Positions 1 through 9,213 of a DNA stretch of 64,000 nt are shown in pieces. Both the position numbers and the translations under genes were made by a program. How positions within the stretch are numbered: position 1 is the first letter of the stretch; each line of letters opens with the position of its first letter. The stretch spans positions 2,393,001 through 2,457,000 of the forward strand of contig CP065014.1 in assembly GCA_016700335.1 (NCBI GenBank), given 5' to 3'. The notes beneath the pieces are model-generated. The model did not search any database, was not told the origin of the DNA, and worked only from the letters and a program-made list of their open reading frames with translations. The stretch is from Chlorobiota bacterium. Its GTDB lineage: Bacteria; Bacteroidota; Ignavibacteria; OLB7.

Positions 1-1428
1 CTCAATCGTTTCAAAATTCTTTGTTGAATCAACTAATTCAGTAATTTGTTTTAAATATTCATCCTCTGCAATGGATTCTCTAATAGAAAATAAATATCCA
101 CATTTTAGGGCTGCTTCCATTCTATTATAAACAGTTACATCAATTTTAACTTTTAAATATTTAAGAATTTTTTTTGCACAATTAAATACTTTTTGAGAAT
201 ATTTATTTTCACTTGTTTGTGCTACTGTTGCATGAATATCTAAGATATTTTCAAATGTTAATATTAAATCATTAATGTCTAGTTCATTAAAATTTATTTT
301 TAAGAAATTTTCAAAATAAATGAAAGAATAAATAGGTAAATTATTACAGATTATTGAAGTATATTTTTTAGAATTAAAAGTACTCAAATGTTGCATACTT
401 TCATACACTATACTGTTTGAGAATGCATAAGTTGGAAATATACTATTCGTGCTCCCAGAAATTGCCCTAACTGAATAATGTGATTCAACTATAATTCCAT
501 TATCAACTAATGTGTTAATAATTTTACTATCATCACCTATTAATATGTTGGCTGCTTCAATAGAAAATAACTCGCCAAGAGATGCTAATGTTTTTAAGTA
601 TGATAACTCAGAGTTGTTTAATGTTAATAATATCCCATCACATACAGATTTGGCACATTTCATAATTATAGAATTACATTTTTCATAATCATCTTCAAAA
701 AACCATCCATTTGCTTGAAGTGATATAACATTTTCTTTAATTAGAGCTCTTAACGAAGACCTGAGAACTAATGCATTTCCTTTTGTATGATAATATAATG
801 ATTCTATAATTGAATCAATAGGATTTGTATCAAAAATGAGTTTCCATAATTCAATTATCTCTAACATACTTAGCCCATGAATTTTAATTTCATCCTCCAA
901 ATATATTTCAATAATACTCCTGATTATACCTCCAATTGGTCTGGATATCAATACAATAGAAAATGATTCATCGCTTAATGCATCCATAATTTGAACAAGT
1001 TCCGACTGAGAATTTTTGTTCATCAAATTAACATCTTCAATTACTAAAGTTGTAATTTTAATTCTTGACAATTTTCTTATAATTTGAATAATTTCAGATA
1101 AGTTATTTGAGGGTGATGATCTAATTAAATGTAAAGTTGATTCAGAATTAATGGTATTTGAAATTAGAGTTAATAAAGATGATTCCGACTCAGGGTAAAA
1201 TTTTAGATGTAGAGCAATTATTTTATTTTTACTCAATTCTTCTAAGAGAATCCTTACAAATGAAGATTTACCAACACCAGCCTCACCAGTTATTAAGCAT
1301 AATCTTAAATGATTTGCAATAGATGTTTTCTCAATAAATTCTTTTGCTTGTTTGATTAGATCTAGCCTACCAATCAGGGGTAAATTCCCATAACTGATAA
1401 ATGATTTTAGTTGCGAATCTGATAACAT
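1..1428 (-). CDS. STAND/AAA_16-like ATPase, 3' end cut by the window edge
   Basis: I translated this minus-strand frame by hand. It is open for 476 codons from the ATG at 1428 to base 1, so the C-terminus lies outside the window. Residues 20-31 (GRLDLIKQAKEF) resemble the entry motif of AAA_16/NACHT-like ATPases, residues 48-55 form a Walker A loop (GEAGVGKS), and a Walker B-like strand (TTLVIED) follows near residue 125. The rest is a helical region without a motif I recognise. In this family such modules sit in LuxR/MalT-type regulators, SARP regulators and class III adenylate cyclases, so a signalling or regulatory ATPase is likely, but the effector part is not visible. It is divergent from the small zinc-ribbon ORF at 1625-1837. 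The ATPase call is firm; the biological role is unknown. Confidence 0.75.
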   Translation of the reverse strand, partial: MLSDSQLKSFISYGNLPLIGRLDLIKQAKEFIEKTSIANHLRLCLITGEAGVGKSSFVRILLEELSKNKIIALHLKFYPESESSLLTLISNTINSESTLHLIRSSPSNNLSEIIQIIRKLSRIKITTLVIEDVNLMNKNSQSELVQIMDALSDESFSIVLISRPIGGIIRSIIEIYLEDEIKIHGLSMLEIIELWKLIFDTNPIDSIIESLYYHTKGNALVLRSSLRALIKENVISLQANGWFFEDDYEKCNSIIMKCAKSVCDGILLTLNNSELSYLKTLASLGELFSIEAANILIGDDSKIINTLVDNGIIVESHYSVRAISGSTNSIFPTYAFSNSIVYESMQHLSTFNSKKYTSIICNNLPIYSFIYFENFLKINFNELDINDLILTFENILDIHATVAQTSENKYSQKVFNCAKKILKYLKVKIDVTVYNRMEAALKCGYLFSIRESIAEDEYLKQITELVDSTKNFETIE

Positions 1429-1624
1429 TTTTTACTTTTTTTAGGTTATAAAGTAAGTATTCTTAGTTCTAAAATTTAAAGATATAGTAAAGTTTGTATT
1501 TTCAAATAAGATGTTCAAGGAGAATTTCATTTATATGAGTAAATATATATTTTGGAACGAGTTGCAATTTAAAATGGAACACTTAAACATTAACTTGTTA
1601 TTAGTTATAAAAAATAAAATTAAT

Positions 1625-1837
1625 ATGGAAACGAACTCTAACACTGTTTTAAATCTAAAAAGTACAATTAAAGTATGTATTCATTGTGGTGTAACTCAAT
1701 TAGAGGGTCAGGATAAATGTTCAAATTGTGGTGAAATTTTAAACATAGAATGTAATTGTTGCAATAAAATTATTAGGCAAAATATATTTAACTATTGTCC
1801 AAATTGTGGAGTAAAAATAGTTATATTAATCAAATAA
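1625..1837 (+). CDS. Small double zinc-ribbon protein
   Basis: This 70-residue ORF carries four CxxC knuckles (CIHC, CSNC, the CNCC cluster, CPNC) spaced as in double zinc ribbon (DZR) domains, so it should bind two zinc ions. The frame is open from 1511, but the upstream 38 residues look non-conserved and hydrophobic, so I prefer the ATG at 1625. It is divergent from the AAA_16-like ATPase ending at 1428. Double zinc ribbons are often fused N-terminally to adenylate cyclase/AAA_16 proteins, so a partnership between the two is possible, but that is inference. The real start could be at 1511 or 1535. Confidence 0.55.
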   Translation: METNSNTVLNLKSTIKVCIHCGVTQLEGQDKCSNCGEILNIECNCCNKIIRQNIFNYCPNCGVKIVILIK

Positions 1838-1944
1838 TGTTTTAGTGAAATATTATCATATAAAAATATTTTGAATTCTAAACAACTCCAGGTGTAAATA
1901 AAATTGCTTGATTAATAAGAAATTAAATTACATCTGGTTTTTAT

Positions 1945-2955
1945 TTAATCATCAGTTGAAATATATTTCAAACATAATTGTATAGTTGCCTCTATGCCAT
2001 CTTTATGTGTTCTTTCCATTCCGTGAGAGGCAGCAACACCTGGACCAATAAGGGCTACACGAAATTCATTTCCGGCAAGCAATGCAGCAGATCCATCTGA
2101 ACTGTAATAAGGATAAACATCTACTTTATAAGCAATATTGTTTTTCTTACAAATTTCAACTAACTTTTTCCTAAAATTATAGTCATAAGGTCCAGAATTA
2201 TCTTTAGCACAAATTGAACAACTAAACTCATCTCCTTCAAGTCCATCTCCTAAAGTACCCATATCAATAACCAATAATTCTTTTATTGTTGAGGAATATC
2301 CGCAAGTACCACCATGACCAACTTCTTCATAATTTGAAAAAAATATTTCAACTGGTAAATTTAAATTTTGTTCTTTAATTCTTCTAGCTAATTCCAATAA
2401 AACAAAACAACCTGCTTTATTATCCATGAATCTTGATTTGATAAATCCACTTGGAGTTTCATGATACTTAGTTTCAAAAGCTATTATATCTCCATTATTT
2501 ATACCCAATTTTTTTACATCATCTTTATTTTTCACTACCTCATCTATTCTAATATGCATATTTGCAGTTGTTCTTTCAGTATTCCCTGCACCTCTATTTG
2601 CATGTGTTGAAGGGTTGTTTAACAACATTGTTCCTGTATAAATTTTTCCTTCTAATGTATAAATTCTTACATATTCACTTTCAAAACTTGGTAATAGAGG
2701 TGAACCAAGTAAAGAGAAAGATAAAGTTCCATTTGGGTTTATACCCGAAACAATAGCACCTAAAGTATCGGTATGAGCAGCGATTGCAATTTCTGGGTTG
2801 TTTCCAAAAGAACATTTTACAGCTCCTTTATTTGTGTATTGTGGTTCCCAACCATATTCTTTTAGAATATTAAAAATATATCTGCATGAATTTTGGGTGT
2901 ACCCTGTAGGGGAATCAATAGCTACTAAATTTTCTAATGTTTTACAATTTAACAT
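1945..2955 (-). CDS. M42 family metallo-aminopeptidase
   Basis: The 336-residue protein matches the M42 (glutamyl/deblocking aminopeptidase, FrvX-like) family over its full length. Visible metal-site candidates are H61 in AAHTDT, D178 in RFMDNKAG, the E210-E211 pair in NYEEVGHGG (catalytic base and ligand), D231 in VIDMGT and H311 in ASHGMERT. These cytosolic enzymes assemble into tetrahedral dodecamers and trim N-terminal residues from peptides released by proteases. It is followed 69 bases upstream on the same strand by the amidohydrolase gene at 3025-3912 and may be co-transcribed with it. Family assignment is secure; the preferred peptide substrate cannot be read from the sequence. Confidence 0.88.
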   Translation of the reverse strand: MLNCKTLENLVAIDSPTGYTQNSCRYIFNILKEYGWEPQYTNKGAVKCSFGNNPEIAIAAHTDTLGAIVSGINPNGTLSFSLLGSPLLPSFESEYVRIYTLEGKIYTGTMLLNNPSTHANRGAGNTERTTANMHIRIDEVVKNKDDVKKLGINNGDIIAFETKYHETPSGFIKSRFMDNKAGCFVLLELARRIKEQNLNLPVEIFFSNYEEVGHGGTCGYSSTIKELLVIDMGTLGDGLEGDEFSCSICAKDNSGPYDYNFRKKLVEICKKNNIAYKVDVYPYYSSDGSAALLAGNEFRVALIGPGVAASHGMERTHKDGIEATIQLCLKYISTDD

Positions 2956-3024
2956 TCAATATATTTAAACTTGAGTTTAATGATTTTCTACTTTTTTATT
3001 ATTAAAATATTACAAGAAATAAAT

Positions 3025-3912
3025 TTAATCAATATACCTTTTAGTAATTTCAGAATATGAATCAATCCTCCTGTCTCTCAAAAATGGCCAGTTCCTTCTA
3101 ACATTTTCTAATCTATTTAAATCTATATCAGCAATTAAAATTTCTTCTTTATTACTAGATCCTTCTGCCAAAATTACACCTTGTGGATCACAAATAAATG
3201 AGTTTCCCCAAAATTCTATGCCTGCTCCATCTGTATTATATTTTTCATGACCAACTCTATTAACTGATGCTACAAAAACCCCATTTGCAATTGCATGACC
3301 TCTTTGCACTGTTTTCCATGCATCTAATTGATTCATTCCATGAATGTCTTTTTCATGCGGATGCCAACCAATTGCTGTTGGATAAAATATCACATTTGCT
3401 CCAGCAAGAGCTGTAAGCCTTGCTCCTTCTGGGTACCATTGATCCCAACAAACAAGTGTTCCAAGTTTACCACATGAAGTATCAAATGCCTTATATCCTA
3501 AATCGCCTTGAGTAAAATAATATTTTTCATAGTATGATGGGTCATCTGGAATATGCATTTTGCGATATAAGCCAATAGTTTTACCATTCCTTTCAAAAAC
3601 TACTGATGTATTATGATATAAACCTGGTGCTCTTTTCTCAAACAAAGATGCAAAAAGTACAACCCCATTTTCAAGTGCTGCCTCAGATAACTTTCGAGTA
3701 GTTTCGCTCGGAATTGGCTCAGCTAAATTAAAAGATTCTACATCTTCACTCTGGCAGAAATATTGTGATTTAAAAAGCTCAGGTAAACAAACTACATCAG
3801 CTCCTAAGTTTGCGGCACTTTTAATATTGAAAATTGCTTTCTCTAAATTATCTTGAGTATCTAAAGTGCAGCTCATTTGTATTAAGGCAACTTTGAAAAA
3901 TTTTACATCCAT
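3025..3912 (-). CDS. aguB: N-carbamoylputrescine amidase (nitrilase superfamily)
   Basis: This 295-residue cytosolic enzyme belongs to the carbon-nitrogen hydrolase superfamily. The catalytic triad is visible as E45 (CLPELF), K118 (YRKMHIPDDP) and C155 (LVCWDQWYPEGAR). The motifs around them are those of N-carbamoylputrescine amidase, which converts N-carbamoylputrescine to putrescine, CO2 and ammonia in the agmatine route of polyamine synthesis. Agmatine deiminase (aguA), its usual partner, is not in this window. Length is normal for the family. A different omega-amidase substrate is possible but less likely given the strong motif match. Confidence 0.88.
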   Translation of the reverse strand: MDVKFFKVALIQMSCTLDTQDNLEKAIFNIKSAANLGADVVCLPELFKSQYFCQSEDVESFNLAEPIPSETTRKLSEAALENGVVLFASLFEKRAPGLYHNTSVVFERNGKTIGLYRKMHIPDDPSYYEKYYFTQGDLGYKAFDTSCGKLGTLVCWDQWYPEGARLTALAGANVIFYPTAIGWHPHEKDIHGMNQLDAWKTVQRGHAIANGVFVASVNRVGHEKYNTDGAGIEFWGNSFICDPQGVILAEGSSNKEEILIADIDLNRLENVRRNWPFLRDRRIDSYSEITKRYID

Positions 3913-3991
3913 TTATTTAATATTTTTTAGAGTTAACAAATTGAAAATAAATATATCATAATTTATTTTTATTTAGTTTTAGAAACAATTG

Positions 3992-4492
3992 TTAAAAAAT
4001 TTTCTCACCTTTTTTTAACCACAAACCCCATATATGGTCATAAGCATGAATTTTTTTTGTACTTTTGTTATTCAAATCATAAATTGGTGAATTATTATTT
4101 ACCCATTCAAAAATTCCACCATATAGATTAGAAACGTTTGTGTAATTGTTGCTTAATAACTTCTCAGATATTTTCTCACTTCTATAACCAACTGAACAAT
4201 ATACAACAATTTTAGAACTCTTGTCTATTCCTTTTAATCTTTCTAAATTAAAATCAGAATATCCAACCCATATTGAATTTTTAAGATGACTCACATCATA
4301 TTCTTTTTTCTCTCTAGAATCTAACAATATAACATCATTACTTTTTTCTAATTGACTAACTGTAACTTCTCTAACAGTATGTGATAGTAATGATTTTAAC
4401 ATAATATTATAAAAAGGATTTTGCACTTTTTGTGAAAATGATATGCTAAAGGTATTTATAAAAATGATTAAGATTAAAATAAATCTTTTCAT
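3992..4492 (-). CDS. Exported rhodanese-domain protein
   Basis: The 166-residue protein begins with a clear signal peptide (MKRFILILIIFINTFSISFS, then Q21), so it is exported to the periplasm or surface. Residues about 40-135 form one rhodanese domain: LDSREKKEYDVSHL is the typical entry motif and C99 in the CSVGYRS loop is the catalytic cysteine position that would carry a persulfide. A sulfurtransferase or redox-carrier role is possible; single-domain periplasmic rhodaneses are poorly characterised. The short C-terminal tail (GLWLKKGEKIF) has no known motif. It lies upstream of aguB on the same strand with a 79-base gap. Confidence 0.8.
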   Translation of the reverse strand: MKRFILILIIFINTFSISFSQKVQNPFYNIMLKSLLSHTVREVTVSQLEKSNDVILLDSREKKEYDVSHLKNSIWVGYSDFNLERLKGIDKSSKIVVYCSVGYRSEKISEKLLSNNYTNVSNLYGGIFEWVNNNSPIYDLNNKSTKKIHAYDHIWGLWLKKGEKIF

Positions 4493-4673
4493 TATAATTT
4501 GATGTTAATTAAGTTCGTATTTCTAATATTCAAAATTAGATAAAAGTTTCAACTGTTTTTTATTTAATTAGTAATTTTTTAATTTTCATAATTATTTTAA
4601 TTTTACTTATAATAGTTGAAATTGAATAATATTTAAATCAAAAAAACCTTGTACTTCAAATAAATATATTCTT

Positions 4674-5135
4674 ATGAAAGATCAAAATAAAGAAGAGAGA
4701 ATAAAAGTTATAATATCAAATAGAAAAGCAAGATTTGAATATGAAATATTAGACAAATATGAAGCAGGGATGGTTCTTGTTGGTACTGAAGTTAAATCAG
4801 TCAGAAACGGTAAAATATCTCTTCAAGAAAGTTATGCTACAATAAATAAAAAAGGAGAAGTTGTACTTGAAGGCTGCACTATTCAGCATTACACTCATGG
4901 TAATATTAATAATCATGAGCCAACAAGACCACGAGTGTTATTATTACACAAAAAAGAAATTTTCAAGATAAGACAAAAAATTCTTGAAAAGGGACTTACT
5001 TTTATCCCTTTAAGAGTTTACTTCAAAGGTAATAAATTAAAAATTGAACTCGGAATAGCTAGAGGAAAAAAACTTTTTGATAAAAGAGAAACTATAAAGT
5101 ATAGAGATATTTCAAGGGTGAATAGAGAAGAATAA
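4674..5135 (+). CDS. smpB: SsrA-binding protein SmpB
   Basis: The 153-residue protein is SmpB, the tmRNA partner that delivers SsrA to stalled ribosomes in trans-translation. The diagnostic parts are NRKARFEYEI at the start, the GTEVKSVR motif near residue 37, the central oligonucleotide-binding beta-barrel and the basic tail with KKLFDKRE. Length and start agree with the family. It is the first gene on the plus strand after the divergent rhodanese gene; tmRNA itself is not found in this window. Confidence 0.95.
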   Translation: MKDQNKEERIKVIISNRKARFEYEILDKYEAGMVLVGTEVKSVRNGKISLQESYATINKKGEVVLEGCTIQHYTHGNINNHEPTRPRVLLLHKKEIFKIRQKILEKGLTFIPLRVYFKGNKLKIELGIARGKKLFDKRETIKYRDISRVNREE

Positions 5136-5276
5136 TTTCAAATATTTGTAACAATTTAATATTATTTTTTTACTATTTCTATGTACTCTTTATCTTTAAT
5201 TTTGCACAAAATATTAAACTGAAAATTTCAAAAATATTTGATTACCTATTAAATTAATTTAAATTATATTTATTAA

Positions 5277-6335
5277 ATGATAAACAAAATCCTTGAACTT
5301 TTAGGTTCGGAAGCTGATGCTTTATTAAATCATAATTGTACAACTATTCCAAAAGAAAATCTTCATTTGCCATCAAAAGATTTTGTTGATAAAGTATTTG
5401 TTAATTCTGATAGAAATTTGAGGACTCTTAATAACCTTTCTAGAATATATAATTCAGGGAGATTGCAAGGTACTGGTTATATGTCAATATTGCCTGTTGA
5501 TCAAGGTATAGAGCATGCTGCTGGTGCATCATTTGCTCCAAATCCTATCTATTTTGACCCGGAAAATATTGTTAAATTAGCTATTGAAGGTGGATGTAAT
5601 GCAGTTGCTTCAACTTTTGGGGTGCTTGGAATTGTAGCAAGGAAATTTGCTCACAAAATTCCATTTATTGTAAAAATTAATCATAACGAGTTATTAACTT
5701 ATCCAAATAAACATGATCAAATAATGTTTGGTACAATAGATCAAGCTTATGATATGGGAGCTGCAGCTGTTGGTGCAACAATTTATTTTGGATCAGATGA
5801 ATCTACCAGACAGATCACAGAGGCAGCAAATGCATTTGCTTATGCTCATGAACTTGGAATGGGTACAATTCTTTGGTGCTACTTAAGGAATCCAGCATTC
5901 AATGTTAAGGGGGATAAAGATTACCATCTTTCAGCTGATTTAACTGGTCAGGCTAATCATTTAGGAGCTACAATTCAAGCTGATATTGTTAAGCAAAAAT
6001 TACCTGAAAACAATGGAGGTTACAATGCAATTAAATTTGGTAAAACGAGTAAAATTGTATATGATTCTTTAACAACTGATAATCCTATAGATCTATGTAG
6101 GTATCAAGTTGCAAATGGATATATGGGAAGAATTGGATTGATTAATTCAGGGGGAGCTTCAAGTGGGGCTACAGATATGGCTGAAGCTTTAAAAACTGCT
6201 ATAATAAATAAAAGAGCTGGTGGAGCTGGTTTGATTTCTGGTAGAAAAGCTTTCCAACGACCAATTAATGAAGGGATTGAATTGTTAAATTTGATACAGG
6301 ATGTTTATAATTGTAATGATGTTACAGTTGCTTAG
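5277..6335 (+). CDS. fbaB: Class I fructose-bisphosphate aldolase (DhnA type)
   Basis: The 352-residue protein is an archaeal/DhnA-type class I aldolase, which interconverts fructose 1,6-bisphosphate with dihydroxyacetone phosphate and glyceraldehyde 3-phosphate through a Schiff base. The lysine expected to form it is K239 in [10 protein letters not shown]. Other family marks are [11 protein letters not shown] (residues 70-80) and the phosphate-binding stretch [10 protein letters not shown] followed by [14 protein letters not shown] near the C-terminus. It is monocistronic as judged by the strong terminator 29 bases after its TAG stop. It serves glycolysis and gluconeogenesis in the cytosol. 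Confidence 0.93.
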   Translation: MINKILELLGSEADALLNHNCTTIPKENLHLPSKDFVDKVFVNSDRNLRTLNNLSRIYNSGRLQGTGYMSILPVDQGIEHAAGASFAPNPIYFDPENIVKLAIEGGCNAVASTFGVLGIVARKFAHKIPFIVKINHNELLTYPNKHDQIMFGTIDQAYDMGAAAVGATIYFGSDESTRQITEAANAFAYAHELGMGTILWCYLRNPAFNVKGDKDYHLSADLTGQANHLGATIQADIVKQKLPENNGGYNAIKFGKTSKIVYDSLTTDNPIDLCRYQVANGYMGRIGLINSGGASSGATDMAEALKTAIINKRAGGAGLISGRKAFQRPINEGIELLNLIQDVYNCNDVTVA

Positions 6336-6363
6336 TTAAGCTTTTTTTATTTTGATATATTTT

Positions 6364-6395
6364 AGCCAAGGAATTTGTTCCTTGGCTTTTTTTTT
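6364..6395 (+). terminator. Rho-independent terminator after the aldolase gene
   Basis: A perfect 10-bp stem (AGCCAAGGAA / TTCCTTGGCT) with a TTTG loop is followed by an uninterrupted run of eight or nine T. It lies 29 bases past the aldolase stop codon and is the clearest plus-strand terminator in the window. Confidence 0.93.
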
Positions 6396-6548
6396 GATTA
6401 AATTTTTAACTTAAAAATTTGTGCACGATTAAGTATCTAAAAATGACTTCAACAAATTCTTAAAATCATTATCTTTGATAGATTCTTTTTTTTATTCGAT
6501 ATAGGTTTTCTATCTTGTAGTTACTTTCAATTTTAATTAATTCTTTAA

Positions 6549-7907
6549 ATGTTGAAATTTACTTTAGTACTTTTTTTGATATCATATTTTTCTCTCAATT
6601 CTCAAAATATTTTTTCTCCTGTTAGTTCTGGAAAAGCTCATGCAACTGTTGCAACTAGCAAAGGGTTAGATGCTATATTTTCAAATCCTGCTAGCCTGGA
6701 TGATAAATCTGATTCAAGTGTTTTCGAGTTGTCAGTCTATAATTTTGGAGGTAAAATTGGTAAAACTTATCTTAATTCTAGTGAGTTAAATAAAATATTC
6801 GGTTTTAGTGGAAGTGAAACAGTAGACAGATCTGAGTTAGCACAACTTTTAGAAGATGAAAAATTGTTTTTAAACATAGGAATTAACTTGATTACTGCGA
6901 AACTTTCACTTGGGAATAACGGTACATTAGGTATTAATTTTGGCACTAGATTATATTGTAGGTTAAGATTCGATAATCAACTTGTGAAATTAATTGAAAC
7001 TAGTAATATTGGAATTCAAGATTATTTGATAACTAATAAAGGAGTTGGTGGAGCTTGGACTCGTGAAATTGGAATAACTTATTCTAAACAATTTTTAAAT
7101 TACAATGAATTTTTCTCAGAATTATCTTTTGGTATTACTCCAAAACTAATATTTGGTATTGCCTCATTAGAACTAGATGAAAACAGTATTATTTCTACTA
7201 ATCAAATTAATGTCCGCGGAAGTTCTGGTTACAGAATTCGTGGGGGATTTAAATTTTCAGCCTCTCATCCAGATAACTTCAACCTATCTGAAGAGTTAAG
7301 TAACTTCACAACTAATTTCTTCTCTCCTTCATCAGGATTTGGTATTGGGGTTAACTTAGGTTTCCAAACAGTTTTTATTAAAACAGCTAATAGTAAATAT
7401 AAATTCGGTGTAGAATTACAAGATCTTGGAAAAATAAATTGGAGTAATCAAGTATTTAAACGTTCTTTAGTAAATTTAGATGATACAATAACAACTGGTG
7501 CAATATCAAACGATAAGTTTAAAGAATATTCAGGGGAACTCAAAACTGGTGGAGAATTTTCAACTGAACTCCCAACATCCATTCGTTTGGGTTTTGGTGC
7601 TGAATTTATTAAGTTAAATATTTCATTTATAACACTTGATTTTGAGAGTGAATTCCCCTTAACTAAAATTGGAGGAGTTTATTCAAATCCAAGATTCGCT
7701 ATTGGTAGTGATATAAAAATTATGGATTACTTATCTTTAAGAAATGGCTTTTCTTTTGGAGGTAATGATGAATTTGGTATTGGGTTTGGAATAGGTCTAA
7801 ATCCAATATCAAATTTAAAATTTGATATTGGATCTAGTTCATTAAACAAATTTTTTACTTTGAAACAAATCGATTTTTCAGCAAGATTGAGCTATGTAAT
7901 TTTATAA
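6549..7907 (+). CDS. Outer-membrane beta-barrel protein (DUF5723/PorV-like)
   Basis: The 452-residue protein starts with a signal peptide (MLKFTLVLFLISYFSLNSQ). The next segment, SGKAHATVATSKGLDAIFSNPASL, is split here as SGKAHATVATSKG and LDAIFSNPASL; it resembles the N-terminal motif of Bacteroidota DUF5723 and PorV/PorQ-like barrels, in which an early loop ends with NPA(S/G)L. The rest alternates hydrophobic and polar residues with many glycine/aromatic positions and ends in an aromatic-rich strand with a hydrophobic terminus (FSARLSYVIL), as expected for an outer-membrane barrel. PorV/PorQ serve T9SS, and T9SS cargo genes occur in this window, but a T9SS role for this protein is only inference. 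Confidence 0.65.
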   Translation: MLKFTLVLFLISYFSLNSQNIFSPVSSGKAHATVATSKGLDAIFSNPASLDDKSDSSVFELSVYNFGGKIGKTYLNSSELNKIFGFSGSETVDRSELAQLLEDEKLFLNIGINLITAKLSLGNNGTLGINFGTRLYCRLRFDNQLVKLIETSNIGIQDYLITNKGVGGAWTREIGITYSKQFLNYNEFFSELSFGITPKLIFGIASLELDENSIISTNQINVRGSSGYRIRGGFKFSASHPDNFNLSEELSNFTTNFFSPSSGFGIGVNLGFQTVFIKTANSKYKFGVELQDLGKINWSNQVFKRSLVNLDDTITTGAISNDKFKEYSGELKTGGEFSTELPTSIRLGFGAEFIKLNISFITLDFESEFPLTKIGGVYSNPRFAIGSDIKIMDYLSLRNGFSFGGNDEFGIGFGIGLNPISNLKFDIGSSSLNKFFTLKQIDFSARLSYVIL

Positions 7908-7958
7908 TAAAAAAGTAGTAAATCCAATCTTTAATTTCGTTTTGTGGTTTTGTTAAAT

Positions 7959-8363
7959 TTAATCCTTTAAGTCTAAAGAAGATTTTATAACTTCTAATTT
8001 TTCTTTTTCAATATTTTTAAGAGTAACTTTTAAGTTCATTAGATGAAATATTATTAAAGACAAACCTCCTGCAATCAACATTAAACATACTCCAAATGTA
8101 TCCATATTTTCAACTTCAAATGTTTGATTTATCCACCATGTTACCATGCCTGCAATACCCATAAACAGTGCAACAATACCCCATTTCAAATTAGTTAAAG
8201 TTTTATTATCATTTGATGTAAATGGTAATGAGAGTTTATCTAATTCACCAGGTACTAATCCTTGTGTTATTAACGACATCCTTTCTTTATGTCTATCGTT
8301 ATAAAATTTCCATGAAATTATTGTCCAAAAAAATGTAAGAGGAACTAAAATTGTAAAATCCAT
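7959..8363 (-). CDS. Small membrane protein, DUF6249-like
   Basis: The 134-residue protein has an N-terminal membrane segment (FTILVPLTFFWTIISWKF), a conserved-looking cytosolic patch (HKERMSLITQGLVP) and two more membrane segments (residues about 60-80 and 90-110). The arrangement and the HKERM-x-LI motif resemble DUF6249, a family of unknown function often found beside ECF sigma factor/anti-sigma factor genes. It is divergent from the ECF sigma gene that starts at 8567, which fits that habit. Function unknown. Confidence 0.6.
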   Translation of the reverse strand: MDFTILVPLTFFWTIISWKFYNDRHKERMSLITQGLVPGELDKLSLPFTSNDNKTLTNLKWGIVALFMGIAGMVTWWINQTFEVENMDTFGVCLMLIAGGLSLIIFHLMNLKVTLKNIEKEKLEVIKSSLDLKD

Positions 8364-8384
8364 TTTGATTGTTTATGATTACAG

Positions 8385-8418
8385 TTTGAATTAATATTAT
8401 TTATCGTTTTTATATTTG
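8385..8418 (+). promoter_or_regulatory. Putative promoter of the ECF sigma gene
   Basis: TTTG at 8385-8388 and TATATTTG at 8411-8418 are separated by 22 bases. They match the Bacteroidota housekeeping promoter form (TTTG at about -33, TAnnTTTG at about -7). Transcription would begin near 8424 and leave a leader of about 140 bases before the sigma factor start. This is prediction from sequence only; TAnnTTTG matches also occur by chance in such AT-rich DNA. Confidence 0.4.
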
Positions 8419-8434
8419 ACCAACCTTTAATTAT

Positions 8435-8518
8435 TTTTGTTGCATAAAATATTATTTTTTAGATAAATTTTTTCTTTTTTTAAATTTTAATAATTAATTG
8501 ATTTTTCATGCAACAAAA
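8435..8518. repeat. Perfect 11-bp inverted repeat in the sigma-factor leader
   Basis: TTTTGTTGCAT at 8435-8445 and ATGCAACAAAA at 8508-8518 are exact reverse complements, separated by 62 bases of AT-rich sequence. The pair lies between the divergent DUF6249-like and ECF sigma genes. It could be a pair of operator half-sites for one regulator or the closing stem of a leader-RNA structure. Confidence 0.6.
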
Positions 8519-8566
8519 TTGTGATAGAATATAGTCTAATTATTTATTATTGAAATTGCAAAAACT

Positions 8567-9163
8567 TTGAAAAATACATTAGATAAAGAAATAGTAGATA
8601 GGATTTTGCAAAATGATAAATCTGCTTTTATTGATTTGATAAATCGATATAAGAATAAAGGATTTTCATTGTCTATGAAAATACTTAAAAACAAAGAAGA
8701 TGCAGAAGAAGCTTTACAAGATTCATTTATTAGGGTTTTTAATGCTTTAAATAATTTCAACTGGAATTCTTCTTTTTCTACTTGGTTCTATAGAATTGTT
8801 TTTAATGTATGTTATTCAAGAACCCAGGCAGGAAGTGAAAAATTTTACAAACTAGGATCTTCAATTAGTGACATGGAGGAAGGTGGTGTTGATAGCATAG
8901 GATCTAATAAGATGACTCCAGATACAATTTTAATCAATAGTGAAATAGAAAAAATTGTAAATGAAGAAATTGAAAAACTACCTCCACATTATTCAATTGT
9001 TCTAGATTTATTTCTACTTCAAGAGCAAAGTTATGAGGAGATTGTATCAATAACTGGAATTAATATGGGTACAGTTAAAGCACAAATTAGCCGAGCAAGG
9101 ATTATATTAAGGAATAATGTTGCTAATCGACTTGAATTAAATAGTTTAGCAAATATCTATTAG
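8567..9163 (+). CDS. ECF-type RNA polymerase sigma factor
   Basis: The 198-residue protein has the two-domain ECF layout: region 2 at about residues 20-85 (DLINRYKNKGFSLS, then EDAEEALQDSFIRVF and FSTWFYRIVFN) and region 4 at about 135-185 (LPPHYSIVLDLF, SYEEIVSITG, GTVKAQISRARIILR with the recognition helix). I use the TTG at 8567 as start because the frame is closed by TAA at 8537 and no in-frame ATG precedes region 2. The membrane-bound anti-sigma gene begins 51 bases downstream, so the pair should form an envelope-responsive switch. The target regulon cannot be read here. Confidence 0.9.
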   Translation: MKNTLDKEIVDRILQNDKSAFIDLINRYKNKGFSLSMKILKNKEDAEEALQDSFIRVFNALNNFNWNSSFSTWFYRIVFNVCYSRTQAGSEKFYKLGSSISDMEEGGVDSIGSNKMTPDTILINSEIEKIVNEEIEKLPPHYSIVLDLFLLQEQSYEEIVSITGINMGTVKAQISRARIILRNNVANRLELNSLANIY

Positions 9164-9213
9164 TTATTTTTTTATTAATATCTTAGTAATTAGTTTTTAA
9201 TTTTTAAACTAAA

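Noticed and set aside
1511..1624. Upstream extension of the zinc-ribbon ORF (38 more residues)
   Set aside because: Sequence is non-conserved looking and hydrophobic, and the zinc-binding part starts after the ATG at 1625; I keep the shorter version.
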